64,000 bases of DNA from Theocolax elegans (Eukaryota > Arthropoda > Insecta > Hymenoptera > Cerocephalidae), in contig CM047425.1 of NCBI GenBank assembly GCA_026168455.1, positions 27,380,256 to 27,444,255 on the forward strand, read 5' to 3'. The first letter of the stretch is position 1; each line of letters starts with the position of its first letter. Below are positions 10,765 through 21,613 of the stretch, piece after piece. A program made the translations under genes and the position numbers. Under the pieces are notes generated by a model. That model saw only the letters and a list, made by a program, of their open reading frames with translations. It searched no databases and was not told where the DNA came from.

Positions 10765-12429
10765 GGGTGGTTTTCTGTGACATCGAAGATGAAAAAAATA
10801 AATATTGCTATAACTGTGGGAATATGTTTTAGAGGTATCCAGTAGTTCTCCTGAATTTTTTCAGATTTTTTCTGGGCCATTATTTTAAGTTACAGAGAGT
10901 GAAAGTTGACATTTTAGCACTTTTTTGCATTATATGCCCATTTTCATGAATTTTTAGCTCCCAGGGGATGCATTTTTCACTAAAAACATAAGTATGACTT
11001 TTTTTGTAAAATTTTCCGAACTTTTCATTAAAAATACTTTTAAAGACATAAATGTATGCTGTCACACTCTTGTAAGCCATTTAAACCTTAAATAGTGAAA
11101 ATCAGCAATTCTGCTCCGGACTCTGGTAACGTAATACTGTCTAAAAGATGTCTTTTTATAGTCAGAAACTGCCTAAAAATTTCCAGAGTGGGTCTAAATC
11201 ATTAAGATCACTTATGGTCAAAATATCCGGGAAAAGTGCCCGAAATATTAATAGAAATGTATATTTGTTGCCTTATAACGATGAATCTATTAGCATGATC
11301 GTTGCAAAAAAATTTGTGCACTTACCTCGGAGTGGTAGCAAAGTATCTTCACTTGTTTCAGTATCCATCTAATCCCCTCTAAGCTGCTAAAAATACAAAT
11401 ATTATTATAAAATTATAAAAAATTTTTTTTTAAACATTAATAATGCTGGATTTTTAGTTTTACATCCCTTACAAGAATTATAATACTAATCTGAAGGATT
11501 ACTATAAAAGTATCAACATTATTATTATTATTATTCAGCATTACATTGTTTAGATTTCACAAACTTGTCACTGTCACGTTATCATATTATTCATTATAAT
11601 TATATATCCGATTTATTTATATATGTTTTGTATTAAATACGTGTAATCAGTTATTGTAATAATGATGTTTATATATTTATAGTAATCCTTCAGATTAGTA
11701 TTATAATTCTTGTAAGGGATGTAAAACTAAAAATTCAGCATTATAAATGTTTATAAATGTTTAAAAATTAATTTTTTACATTTGTATAATAATATTTGTA
11801 TTTTTAGCAGCTTAGAGGGGATTAGATGGATACTGAAACAAGTGAAGATACTTTGCTACCACTCCGAGGTAAGTGCACAAATTTTTTTGCAACGATCATG
11901 CTAATAGATTCATCGTTATAAGGCAACAAATATACATTTCTATTAATATTTCGGGCACTTTTCCCGGATATTTTGACCATAAGTGATCTTAATGATTTAG
12001 ACCCACTCTGGAAATTTTTAGGCAGTTTCTGACTATAAAAAGACATCTTTTAGACAGTATTACGTTACCAGAGTCCGGAGCAGAATTGCTGATTTTCACT
12101 ATTTAAGGTTTAAATGGCTTACAAGAGTGTGACAGCATACATTTATGTCTTTAAAAGTATTTTTAATGAAAAGTTCGGAAAATTTTACAAAAAAAGTCAT
12201 ACTTATGTTTTTAGTGAAAAATGCATCCCCTGGGAGCTAAAAATTCATGAAAATGGGCATATAATGCAAAAAAGTGCTAAAATGTCAACTTTCACTCTCT
12301 GTAACTTAAAATAATGGCCCAGAAAAAATCTGAAAAAATTCAGGAGAACTACTGGATACCTCTAAAACATATTCCCACAGTTATAGCAATATTTATTTTT
12401 TTCATCTTCGATGTCACAGAGAACCACCC
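10765..12429. mobile_element. FB1: foldback-type DNA element with ~750-bp inverted arms
   Basis: Two near-identical inverted arms (10765-11508 and 11676-12429) flank a ~165-bp AT-rich centre. Termini are gggtggtt...aaccaccc, with TA-rich microsatellite on both sides, so a TA target is likely. Each arm carries the same short frames of 66 codons (start MAYKSVTAYIYVF) and 74 codons (start MSFYSQKLPKNF); being in inverted repeats, each occurs on both strands. Reading outward there is also an acceptor-like tatttttag, a short ATG-led stretch and a donor-like gaggtaagt. No transposase is recognisable, so it is probably non-autonomous. The superfamily is not assigned. It is inserted in the PLE-2 3' UTR. 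Confidence 0.85.
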
Positions 12430-12759
12430 ATATATATATACATATACATACATATACATACATACATACATATATTCGCCCCATACATCAATAAATCCAT
12501 CTAAAGAAGGAGGGGAACATTTTGTATTACGAGGCTAAGTCAAGTCGAGAGCTCCCGCGCATCAGGCGAACATGCGCCGCGGAGAAGTGGCACGCCGCGT
12601 CAATCTTAATACAGCCGGGATTCCCCCGGAGCGCTCCGATACTTAACGCGAGTCGCCCAACCTCCTCACCACACATAGTACGCTAATACCGAGAGCCAGT
12701 TGTTCTCAAGCCAACAACGCAATGGAGAGTATAAAAACATTTCTAACAAATAAACAATA

Positions 12760-13035
12760 TTAATTACAATATAGTTTCGCAGTATTTAACGCTTTTTTAT
12801 ACATATTCTTCAAAAAATTCACATCTTCTATACGGTTAAGTGTATTATGGTGTGTATAAATATTCAGCATCTCCGAAAACATTCGTTTTTTCGTATTACT
12901 TTCGATATCAATGATAGAAACCTTATTAAAATCAATGCTGTTGCTAGTATTTCTCTTATGGACCGCTAATGCAGATCTTTCACTTTCATTGCGTACATCA
13001 TTCTTATGCTCTCGAATTCGTGATTTTAATTTTTT
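12760..13035 (-). pseudogene. PLE-2 GIY-YIG endonuclease C-terminal fragment
   Basis: A minus-strand frame of about 90 codons reads SRIREHKNDVRNE near its start and ends with a TAA at 12760-12762. SRIREHK corresponds to the RINEHK block after the GIY-YIG core in the other PLEs here. The following IDFNKVSIIDIE and MFSEMLNIY match the usual C-terminal tail (FDFKNVEILE, ESLENIHIF in PLE-3). The GIY-YIG core itself is lost. The fragment is open, with no stop, but is only the end of the enzyme. Confidence 0.75.
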
Positions 13036-13074
13036 ATTTGAAAATTGTTATCTGATAATTAAATTCTGCTATTC

Positions 13075-13600
13075 AATCTGACATTGTTATCTGATAAATA
13101 AATAATTTTAATTCTAACTCCCTTATTTTATCTATTTCTTTGAATTTTAATTAAACATTTTTTTAAATAATACGAAAATTTCATATAAAAAATTTCTGAA
13201 ATTGAAAGAACTGAAATCAAACTGAAATCGACAAGTTTTTGAATCGTACCATAAATTTATATTTTAAATAAACATTTTTATATATATATTACTTAAACTT
13301 TGTAAAAATTTTCTGCTTTTGAAAGCACTGAAATCAAACTGTAATAGACAAGTATTTTGAACCATGCAAAAATTTCTACCAATCTGAATACAGATTTTTT
13401 TTATGAAAAGTATCTTACACAATTACTTTTCATTTCTGGCCCTCTTATGACTTACGGTAGTAAATAAATAATATTCTAATGATATTAATTTGTGCAAAAT
13501 TTTATTTGTGCAATACTAATTAAATGGACTTTCTTTTTTATTCTTTTAAATAATAAAATAATACTTGCACAACCGTTGGTTAAGTGTTACCGCTTCATAT
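13075..13600 (+). repeat. AT-rich repeat, copy 2 of the 9.4-10.1 kb block
   Basis: Shares with 9390-10080 the left flank (gttatctgataaataaat), two internal units (ctgaaatcaaactg..caagt) and the right flank (aataatacttgcacaaccgttgg), in the same orientation. It has fewer internal units. The two blocks bracket PLE-2, so either a duplication preceded that insertion or two copies of a dispersed repeat lie close together. Confidence 0.7.
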
Positions 13601-14290
13601 CCCAAGTAGCACTGTCCGTGTAAAATAATTATTATTTCACTTAACTAAGTATATACAATGTACATGATTTTACCAATTATTTCATGTGCTTATTAATAAT
13701 AAATTATTGGTTTATATATAGTATATAGTTTTGTTTCCACGCGTGGGTCTTCACACTATTTAATAATATGCCATAATTCGCGTTGCATAATATATTAGGC
13801 CTATAAATTTTAAAATAAGATAATAGCTAAGATGTATGTGATGATTCATAAAATGTAACATCAGTTAATATAGTCAGAATTAACACCTATATATAAAGCG
13901 GTAACACTTATTAAGGGGATGTCGTACCCGACAAAACATTTTTGTGCAGGTCCGCGCTATCTGTTTTATCGATACCCTATATAAAATTAACTTAACTGAA
14001 ATTATCTGTGACGCCCTCTGTATTATATACTAATACATATTTAGTTGCATGCCCACAGATGGCGTTAACAAGCGTTAACGTAATATAAGATGTAGAACAC
14101 AACGCTAGTAAAAGGAATTACAAAATTGATTGTAAAAAAATAGAAAATTACTGTAAAAGTAAATGAATAGTTTACTGCAAAACTTATAAACGTATCTAAT
14201 TGGTTTATCCGATTATCTGGAGAAATGGCAAATTATATTTGCAAATTATTCTTGTATTATACATGTGTAATATTAATTAAAAAAATTAAA
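13601..14290. other. AT-rich sequence, no gene seen
   Basis: No domain-bearing frame, RNA gene or repeat structure that I can support. Confidence 0.5.
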
Positions 14291-14294
14291 GTAA

Positions 14295-14412
14295 TAGCAT
14301 GTATGTACTAACTCTGCACTTTGCGTACACTTTATTTGTACTGTATTACTGTATTTGTACTTTATGGTAACGTGCACTTTACGTACACTTTATGAATTGT
14401 GTACTGTAATTA
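14295..14412. repeat. Minisatellite remnant on the 3' side of PLE-3
   Basis: Contains gcgtacactttat, actttatggtaacgtgcac and gtacactttatgaattgtgtactgta, the same motif as the array at 15509-15735. It is read as the part of that array cut off by the PLE-3 insertion. Confidence 0.7.
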
Positions 14413-14654
14413 ATAAAATATTACTTATGTCGACTGTAGTATAACTAAATTAATTAATATTTTTATCGGTCTTACAGTCAATTATATGGGCAATCAGATT
14501 GCCCCTACTTATAATCACCCCCGAAGAATCTATAAAAATAAAAATAAAAAATATAAAATATAAAAAATAAAAACACTAACTAAACATAAAAACAAATTAT
14601 TAATAAAGCAATCTGACTGCCCCCCTGCACCAAAAATCTACTAACCCCAAATAT

Positions 14655-14700
14655 GATGTCCGACGTTTCGAGCTCGCTGCTGCTCCTCATCAGGGACTGA
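14655..14700 (-). ncRNA. Hammerhead ribozyme of PLE-3, core intact
   Basis: On minus: helix I strand GTCC, core CTGATGA (14687-14693), one unpaired G, helix II GAGC/GCTC with an 8-nt loop, then GAAAC-GTC and the helix I partner GGAC. All catalytic-core positions match the consensus, and cleavage would fall after GTC. Helix III is the two-pair, self-complementary ACGT with no loop, so cleavage would need two RNA copies pairing. Of the five motifs here, this one has both an intact core and a good helix I. Confidence 0.8.
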
Positions 14701-14793
14701 AATGAAAATCTATTCCACACGATATTTAAACCCTCAAAAAAGCCTCCCCACTCCAAGGACCCACCCTAAATAAATTCACACCAATAAACTAAG

Positions 14794-15508
14794 CTAAGTT
14801 AAGATAGGATGATAAATCTTATTTAATTTACTTGACTCTAACATTAAATTAACATTCTTATCATTCTTAAATATATGAATATTCTCAAGACTTTCTCTTT
14901 TAAATTTATTCATAATATTTTGTTCTAAAATTTCTACATTTTTAAAATCAAATGAATGAACAAAATCTAAACAATGCTCTTTCAAACCTGATGTGACAGA
15001 TACGCTCCTCAAACTATATTTATGTTCATAAATTCTCTTTTTCAAATATCTACTAGTTTGACCAATGTAACATTTATCACAATCAATACAATTTATTTTA
15101 TAAACAACTCCAGATTTATCATCCTTTCTATCTATATCCTTACAATTATTAAACAAAAAACTTAAATTATTAATATTTCTAAAGAAAACTTGAATATCTA
15201 GTTTTTTAAATTCTTTTCTTATTCTTTCAGATAAACCTCTAACATACGGTATAACAACAAATGCATCAATTTTAATATCTACTCTAACTTTTAATTTACT
15301 ATTATAAATTTGATTCACTCTCTCTTCAATCACTCTATTAATCAAATCTATCGGATAATTATTATTAACAAAAGTTTTTTTAACTAAATCCAAATTTACT
15401 TTTCTAAAATCACCGTGTGCCAGTCCAACGGCACGGTCAATAACACCTTTCAACGCACCAATCTTGTCACTGAACTGGTGATGAGAATGGAAATTTAAAA
15501 ATCTACCG
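14794..15508 (-). pseudogene. PLE-3 linker + GIY-YIG endonuclease, RT missing
   Basis: The open minus-strand frame carries the usual PLE connector (AVGLAHGDFRKVNLDLVKK, IPYVRGLSERIRKEF) and the nuclease core GVVYKINCIDCDKCYIGQTS followed by RIYEHK. CxxC in INCIDC is the paired-cysteine feature typical of PLE nucleases. The frame continues upstream of the first ATG (15453) into the RT-nuclease linker and ends where the minisatellite begins. The nuclease part appears intact for about 220 codons, but with no RT it cannot move itself. Confidence 0.85.
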
Positions 15509-15735
15509 TAAGTACACTTTATATGGTACCGTGTACTGTAGGTATACTTTATATGGTACCGTGTACTATACGTACACTTTATGATAACGTGTACTGTACG
15601 TACACTTCATATGGTACCGTGTACTGTACCTATACTTTATATGGAACCGTGTACTATACGTACACTTTATGGTAACGTGTTCTGTACGTACACTTTATGG
15701 TAACGTGTATTGCACATACACCTTATGGTAACCAA
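15509..15735. repeat. 28/30-bp minisatellite, 7-8 copies
   Basis: Units such as gtacactttatatggtaccg+tgtactgtac (30 bp) alternate with a 28-bp form lacking two bases (gtacactttatggtaacgtg+ttctgtac). The array abuts the truncated 5' end of PLE-3 and reappears at its 3' side near 14.3-14.4 kb. Confidence 0.85.
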
Positions 15736-16640
15736 ATGTTAGTCGGTATTGTACTTTTCAATAATCACTTTGATTTGTATTGCAATTTAATTGTAAATTT
15801 TAATTTATAATTAATTATAGCAAAAGTTACGCATATTCATCTACTAAAATTACAATTTTATTATCAGTGTTACGTACATTATGATTTTCAATGAAATTAA
15901 AAAATGATCTATTATTGTATAGTTATATTTTTAATCCAGTTCAATTTTCATTACCGCCGTTTAACTCATATAATTTGTAGTTTTAGTACCCTTCATTCCT
16001 CATAAAAAATACATACCATTACGTTAACTTAATAAGATTTTCGTAATAATAAACTTTCTGAATGGTACTAGCGTATGCTTTTTAAAATTAAGTTTAAATT
16101 GTTAAAGTTTTCTACAACTTGTAATATTAATAAACTATTTATTTCTGAATAATCTCCATAATTTTATCAACTAATTGGTAGGTTTAAATGAATTTTTTAA
16201 TCACTACTAAATTAAGCAATGAGCAAAACAGTTATTAGTAAACAACAAGTAAACCTACTTCTATGGAGACCATTGATGAAGGAACACATGTGATTTATCT
16301 TTATATACAATTTTGATTGTTTCATTAAGTTTATTTATGCTAACTTTTATACATTATAATTAATGCAGTTGGAAATATGTTTAATTCTACTAAATACATA
16401 TGTAGATTATAAAATGGATATTTACTATGGTACTGTTGAATAACTGATAATATATAATACATGGTTAGTACATAACATAACGGAATTGCAACTTGAAATC
16501 GTACTCCGTTTGCCGCGTGTAGGAGGTGCGTGTAATCGTCGAGTCGAACTGTGTACACACCTTCTAGATGGAACCGTTGTCTGCTAGTTCATAATAAGAA
16601 CAATCCAGATATGGCTATCAATACAAAATAGTTTCCTATA
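15736..16640. other. AT-rich sequence, no gene seen
   Basis: No recognisable domain or repeat. The minus-strand frame at 16340-16558 has no supporting evidence. Confidence 0.5.
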
Positions 16641-16744
16641 TACATTTTGTAACGTTCGCGCAGGGTATTAGGGCATGGCGACAAAGGTGAAATAAACGAT
16701 TGATAAAAATAGTAAAAATTTATTATATTAACAGATAAAGGGTT

Positions 16745-16983
16745 ATGGGCGCCAGCCGCGTATAATTTTGGCGAATTTATAAAACGAATGCTCGGCTGCG
16801 TACGAGCTGCGGCGGTTTGCTACGCGAGTGGAAAAGGGTGAGAAGGGGGGAGAGATGGGAAGCACACTTACAAAAGAAGGAATAAATGCACTGCAACTAC
16901 AATGAAGCCGTGCATCTACCTTGGCAGTATAGAGGAGCATATCCTGGGTTGACGCTTGAAATATTGCTTTCCTGACACACACA

Positions 16984-17052
<69 letters not shown>

Positions 17053-17450
17053 GGTAGTCCGCCACGGGAAAATGAAAGACGATAGCAATCGTGTTGCCAA
17101 CGCGACGTCAACGTTGCCGCGACAGCGTACTGAACAGCTCTCTCGAGCTTTGACAGGCTCGTTTACTGTTTCGCTGGATGGGTCCGACATACGCGCGCAA
17201 CTTGCGTCCAATCGTCCGTCGACCGCCGTCGTCCCGCGCGCATCGTACGGGGAATCTTCGCGGTCGTGCGGATATAGCCTCATTTATTGTACAAGGTTTT
17301 AAATTTACTTTATAACGGCAGAATTCGGCGGTTAAATCTACTCTCGAAGAACCTGCAAGGTGAGACACACTCGGCGTGTCGTTCAGATTGTCTCGCCTCA
17401 CAGATATCCATCGAGAACTAAAAAAGCAAACACATAATTTATTGTAATAC
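16745..17450 (-). mobile_element. Possible LTR relic with tRNA-Lys-type primer site
   Basis: This GC-richer stretch reads, on minus, into TGGCGCCCAT at 16745-16754, which resembles the tRNA-Lys primer-binding site of gypsy-type elements and the TGGCGCCCAA of the gypsy copy at 31 kb. A primer site there would make the upstream minus-strand sequence (to about 17450) an LTR; it contains an AATAAA (near 17285). No gag or pol follows on the low-coordinate side and no second LTR was found. The long Cys-Val ORFs are translations of a CA microsatellite. Confidence 0.35.
16975..17051. repeat. (CA)n microsatellite
   Basis: About 37 CA dinucleotides with one CT interruption near the start. It gives rise to spurious Cys-Val repeats in two minus frames. 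Confidence 0.95.
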
Positions 17451-17960
17451 ATTATTTGTTAATTATGAGATAGATTTTATATTCTTTTTATGGCAGTGTT
17501 TATGTAGGTAAACCCAAAAATTATTTTTAGTAATATATACACAAAAAATACTTTTTCTCGGAAGGCTGCGGCGATTGATTCATTTTGTCCTTATTGATAT
17601 TAAAGGAATCCGCCAATAAGTATAAAGACGTGCCAAGACGTACAAATCATGCCTTATCTTTTATTTTTACTAGCGATATTTCATTTGCAAAAAAAAATGA
17701 TTTTCGGGAAATGAAAGGAAAAGCCAAAATTAACCGACAAAGTTTCATTTTTATCATTGCAAGTATACCTATATATACAAATTTTGAATGTATATAGATA
17801 TACTTCAAATGCTTTCCGTTGGTGATCTCCTTTTGAAATTTGCTGTTACTATATAGCCAACGTTAAACTAACTTAATTGACATAAAAAAACCAACAAACT
17901 ACGGTATTTCAAATAAAAGTGATAAAAGTGGCAGCGCCATTTCATTTTTAGAACTGACGC
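17451..17960. other. AT-rich sequence, no gene seen
   Basis: Nothing that I can support beyond short chance frames. Confidence 0.5.
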
Positions 17961-17969
17961 ATAACGGAA

Positions 17970-19325
17970 AAACGTTTATTTCCATCCCTAATATATGATA
18001 CAAGCTTCCTACCGTCTTAGTATCCATCATACTCTTCTTTTAATTTTTTGTCGTGCACTTTTGTCTGCTTTTTTAGTATTCCAACTTTTACCAATATCGT
18101 GAACGTATGTGTCTGCACTGCATATCTTAAGACACAGTCCAGTTTTTACAAAATTAAATTAAATCGTTGTTGCCTGTTGACAAAGAGAGGTTATGGTTCA
18201 AATCGTATTTTTCAAATTTTAACGATATTTTATCATAAATTCAACTTTTGTACTTGTTATACACTTAAAATGTATATTAAAAATATGCCTTTATCCCGTT
18301 TTCTAGCTGCCATTATGTTAAATAATTGGAATTAAACAAATAATCCACCCAACATTCAGTGTCGACATAGTACAATGTATTTGAAAGTACGAAGTGCGTG
18401 CGGCAGACAGCTCGAATCGCTGCACGCACCTCCTATAGAATCCGTCGCTGTAGACTGAGAGAGGTTATGTTTCAATTCGTATTTTTCAAATTTTAACGAT
18501 ATATAAACATAAATTCAACTTTTGTACTTGTAATTTACTTTAAATCTGTATTAAAAATGTACCTCTTTCCCGTTTTGTAGCTGTTATTATGTTAAGTAAT
18601 TGGAATTAATCAAATAATGCACCCTACATTCAGTGTCGGTATAGTACAATGCATTTAAAAGTACGATGTACGTGCGGCAAAGGGCCCGATCGTGCACGCA
18701 CCTCCTATAGAATCCGTCGCCTATTCCACCACGAATGAAACAAAACATATTTTAATAAGCTGGAAATGCTTAGCATCGCCACCTACTGGTGGATTTTCAA
18801 ACTACGTAGCTAAACTTTTACTTACTCTGCCGTCTGCTAAATTACACATTTTTAGAAGGAATGAATATCGTTTTCATTTTCCATTTAATTTTTCAATCGA
18901 TTATGTATTCCTCTAATTTTTACGGAAAAATGATTCTAAGATAATGTAAAATGTTGCCTCTACTTTGTTTCATGATGCTTGTAATTGCAATCTATATTTA
19001 TTTCCATCGCAAATATTTAGTACCAGCTTCCCAACGTCTTTGTATCAATCGTATTTTTCAATTTATTTCTTCGTCGATCATTTTTAACTGTTTTTTTAGT
19101 ATTCTAACATTTACCAATATCGTAAAATTGTGCGTCTGCACTATATTTGTTAAAAATCTATCCAGTTTTTGCAAAATTCAATTAAATCGTCGTTGCCTGT
19201 TAACTAAGAGAGGTTATGTTTGAGATCGTATTTTTCAAATTATAAGCACATTTTAGCACCATTCAAACTTTTGTACTTATAATTTATTTAATATATGTAT
19301 TACAAATATGCCTCCACTGCAATGT
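17970..19325 (+). repeat. Three diverged direct copies of a ~270-480 bp repeat
   Basis: Copy 1 (about 17970-18450), copy 2 (about 18455-18720) and copy 3 (about 18985-19325) share gagaggttatgtttcaattc, gtatttttcaaattttaacg and tcaacttttgtacttg. Copies 1 and 2 also share cattcagtgtcg...gtacaatg and end at cacctcctatagaatccgtc. Copies 1 and 3 share the upstream stretch ccagcttcccaacgtctt / ttaccaatatcgt...tctgcact. Copy 2 lacks the upstream half. The short frames across them lack domains. Confidence 0.8.
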
Positions 19326-19329
19326 ATAT

Positions 19330-19505
19330 GTATAGAATTTTTATCGATCTTCCCGAGTCAAATGTAGCGTAGGGTAAAAGAAAAAAATTTTTATGCATTT
19401 TTCTTTTTGTAACGTTTCGGTGGTCAATGCCACCCTCTTCAGACTTCTAATATCAATATCATAATTAAGTATATAATATGAAAACCGATTTCGATATTTT
19501 TCGAT
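19330..19505 (-). mobile_element. PLE-4: 3' end relic of a Penelope-like element
   Basis: The minus strand matches the 3' end of PLE-1 (3060-3310), from ttttcatattatatacttaa through the hammerhead to gactcgggaagatcgataaa. It lacks the ~85-bp insertion seen in PLE-1. No coding part remains. Its inner end meets a mariner that has lost its 3' end, with the 16-bp direct repeat agatacaatacacttg at 19506-19521 and 19528-19543 at the junction. Confidence 0.8.
19405..19447 (-). ncRNA. Hammerhead ribozyme of PLE-4, consensus core
   Basis: On minus: core CTGAAGA (19436-19442), one unpaired G, a 5-bp helix II GGTGG/CCACC with loop CATTGA, then GAAAC (19414-19418) and GTT. All core positions fit. Helix I is weak (two to three pairs). 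Helix III is loopless ACGT, as in the related motif of PLE-1, which differs by the G12 mutation. Confidence 0.75.
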
Positions 19506-19524
19506 AGATACAATACACTTGATA

Positions 19525-20700
19525 CCCAGATACAATACACTTGTGATAGCGCAATTTCCAGTCCTCAAAGCATTTTTCAAAAGCACTGTTTGGTATGGCC
19601 TTGAGCTCCTTCAGCGACGGATTTTTTATCTCGTCGATCGTGGAAAATCGCTGTCCTTTCATAGATCTCTTCAGTTTTGGCACCACTTCTGTGGTGTTAT
19701 TTTATGCTAAAAAATTGCGAATAAGCAAAGATGTATGGGCAGGTGCATTATCGTGATGCAAAAGCCATGAATTATCTTTCCACAATTCCGGACGTTTCTT
19801 GCGTATTGCTTCTCACAAACGACGCATGACTTCGAGATACTACTCTTTATTGACCGTACGTCCTGCTGGTAAAAATTCATAATGTACTACATCCTGATGA
19901 TCGAAAAAAACAATCAGCAAAACTTTCACATTTGAACGCACTTGACGTGCTTTTTTCGGTCTTGGCTCATCTGAGGTCTTCCATTGAGAAGATTGAGCCT
20001 TAGTTTCCACGTCATATCCATACACCCATGATTCATCACCAGTGATTACTCTTTTCAGCATATCGGGATCATTATTGATGTTACTCAGCATCTCCTGAGC
20101 GATGTTCACACGACGGTCTTTCTGGTCGTAATTGAGCAATTTTGGCACAAATTTCGCAGCCACACGTTTCATGCCCAAAACATCTGAAAAAATCGGATGA
20201 CACGAGCCAACCGATATGCCAACATCCTCGGCAACTTCTCTAACAGTGATTCGATGGTTATCCAGAATCATTTTCTTCGCTGTTTCTACGGTTTCATCTG
20301 TTATTGACGTGCTAGGACGTCCATAGCGAGGTTCGTCATTAACATCTTCTCGACCTTCTTGAAAGAGCTTGTACCACTTATAAACATTTGTTTTACTCAA
20401 AGTAGATTCATCGTATGCCACTCTTAACATTTCCAAAGTTTTGGAACACTGGATTCCGTTTTTAAAACAAAATTTTATGCAAATTCTCTGATCCATTTTT
20501 TTTAGCACACAAAAATCGGTGAGCACATAAAAACACGTTAGACCTTTGCAGCTGCCACAGAGAAAGTAAACAATGAAATTGGCTGTAACTCGGCGGACAG
20601 CTTCAGGACATGTGTACCAACTTGGGAAAAAATTTGTTTGAAAATCGGACTCTCTCAACCCGCAAAATTCAAAAATTCACCTTACTTTTTGAACACACAT
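19525..20700 (-). pseudogene. Mariner (Tc1/mariner) transposase, broken
   Basis: The likely start is the ATG at 20494-20496 (MDQRICIKFCFKNG), with an N-terminal helix-turn-helix region and the mariner block FQEGREDVNDEPRYGRPST. Catalytic positions visible are TGDESWVYGYD, the block after VLLIVFFDHQ, and HHDNAPAH for the third Asp, as expected for DD34D mariners. Stops follow GRTVNKE and in the next segment, and about 20 codons are missing before PKLKRSMKGQRF. Upstream of the start, caaaaagtaaggtgaatttt near 20690 (minus) is typical mariner terminal sequence. The 3' terminal repeat is lost at the PLE-4 junction. It would have encoded a cut-and-paste transposase at TA sites. Confidence 0.9.
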
Positions 20701-21055
20701 ATATGTACACGCATACGCGCAAGCACGCACGCACCAAAATTGCGCTCGCCGGTTGCTAAAGGGATACTTTAGACCCTATTTTGAGGGCGCAAAAACGCAA
20801 AATTGTTACAAAAAAAAAATTTACTTCTAGAAATTCTGACGCAAGATTTTCTGTTGTCAAAATCCCTTGTCAAAATTTTGGCAAGATTTAAAGAAAAAAT
20901 GATAAGACCAATGTAAACAAAAAAACACTGAAATTTGAGAAAAAAACTTGTTCTTGAGTTTTTTCAGAATTTTATCGCTAATATAATGTATACTAAAAAA
21001 ATATAATGTACACTCAAAATGTGAAGAAAAGCTAAGAGAATAATTGCACTTTAAA
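20701..21055. other. AT-rich sequence, no gene seen
   Basis: Contains an alternating cac/gcgc-rich stretch near 20710-20740 and otherwise AT-rich sequence. Nothing supportable. Confidence 0.5.
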
Positions 21056-21059
21056 CCAG

Positions 21060-21530
21060 TAATTTTTTAGTGAAAAATTTTTTTTATCTACCTTATCCCG
21101 CAATTTTTAAAAAATTCCCGAAATATCCAAGAGGTCTCGTGATTAGAGCAGATACCTCGGAATTCTTTAAAAATTCCACAACTACCTAAAATTCCCAAGA
21201 ACTCCCGTAATTAGTGCGGTGTTCAAACAGACCGACTGGTAACACTTTACAATCGAAAAACTAATAAAAAAAACGAGTATATAAAACATTCGTAAAAATG
21301 TTAAAATATTCGTTATAGCAATGCGATCACATTGGCTTTATAAAAAAAATCATATTTACTAAATACTTGGAAAAAGAAGTGTAATGTTTAAAAAACCTTT
21401 TGTCATTAATGTAACTCGCACTTCATCATAAGGTAGGTTTCCATTTCTCAAGAGTATCAAGGTATTAATGTAGTTCGTTAATTAAACATAAGTTTATAAA
21501 ATTCAAACTTAGTTTTGTTGATGAGAGAGG
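21060..21530 (-). repeat. Dispersed repeat body + satellite, copy 2 (inverted)
   Basis: Reverse complement of 4090-4780: it reads out of cttcatcataaggtaggttt, through tttacaatcgaaaaactaat, into two to three satellite units (attcccaagaactcccgtaa). The copy ends at ctctctcatc-type sequence next to the piggyBac gene, at the same point where copy 1 diverges. The satellite is much shorter here (about two units against about 25). Confidence 0.75.
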
Positions 21531-21613
21531 TACCCAATACAATATTGTATAGTCGTCATACTCTTCAAATTTTCAATATTTATCATAATTGCTATTGAAT
21601 GAACATAAGCTAG

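Larger units (their letters stand above)
10160..13035 (-). mobile_element. PLE-2, Penelope-like element 3' part, split by a foldback insertion
   Basis: On the minus strand it runs from a GIY-YIG C-terminus (13035 to 12760) through a GC-richer 3' UTR (12.75-12.47 kb). It is then interrupted by the 10765-12429 foldback element and continues from about 10745 to a hammerhead at 10250-10290. An AATAAA-type signal (atcaataaaggacact on minus) lies near 10190. The order coding end, UTR, hammerhead, polyA signal matches a PLE 3' end. All RT sequence is missing, so the copy is strongly 5' truncated. Confidence 0.75.
14413..15508 (-). mobile_element. PLE-3, Penelope-like element, 5' truncated, inside a minisatellite
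   Basis: On the minus strand the copy starts within the PLE linker (GRFLNFHSHHQF) at about 15508, runs through a complete GIY-YIG domain to a stop at 14794, then a ~380-bp 3' UTR with a consensus-like hammerhead. Both sides carry the same 28/30-bp tandem repeat, so the element landed inside an existing array. The exact 3' boundary in AT-rich sequence is uncertain by tens of bases. Confidence 0.8.

Noticed and set aside
11148..12314. Conserved 66- and 74-codon frames as real small proteins
   Set aside because: They are identical because they lie in inverted-repeat arms and recent copies; differences between copies look unconstrained, and no domain is recognisable.
16743..17283. Open frames of 122 and 128 codons with long Cys-Val repeats
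   Set aside because: They are translations of the (CA)n microsatellite in two minus frames and have no domain outside it.
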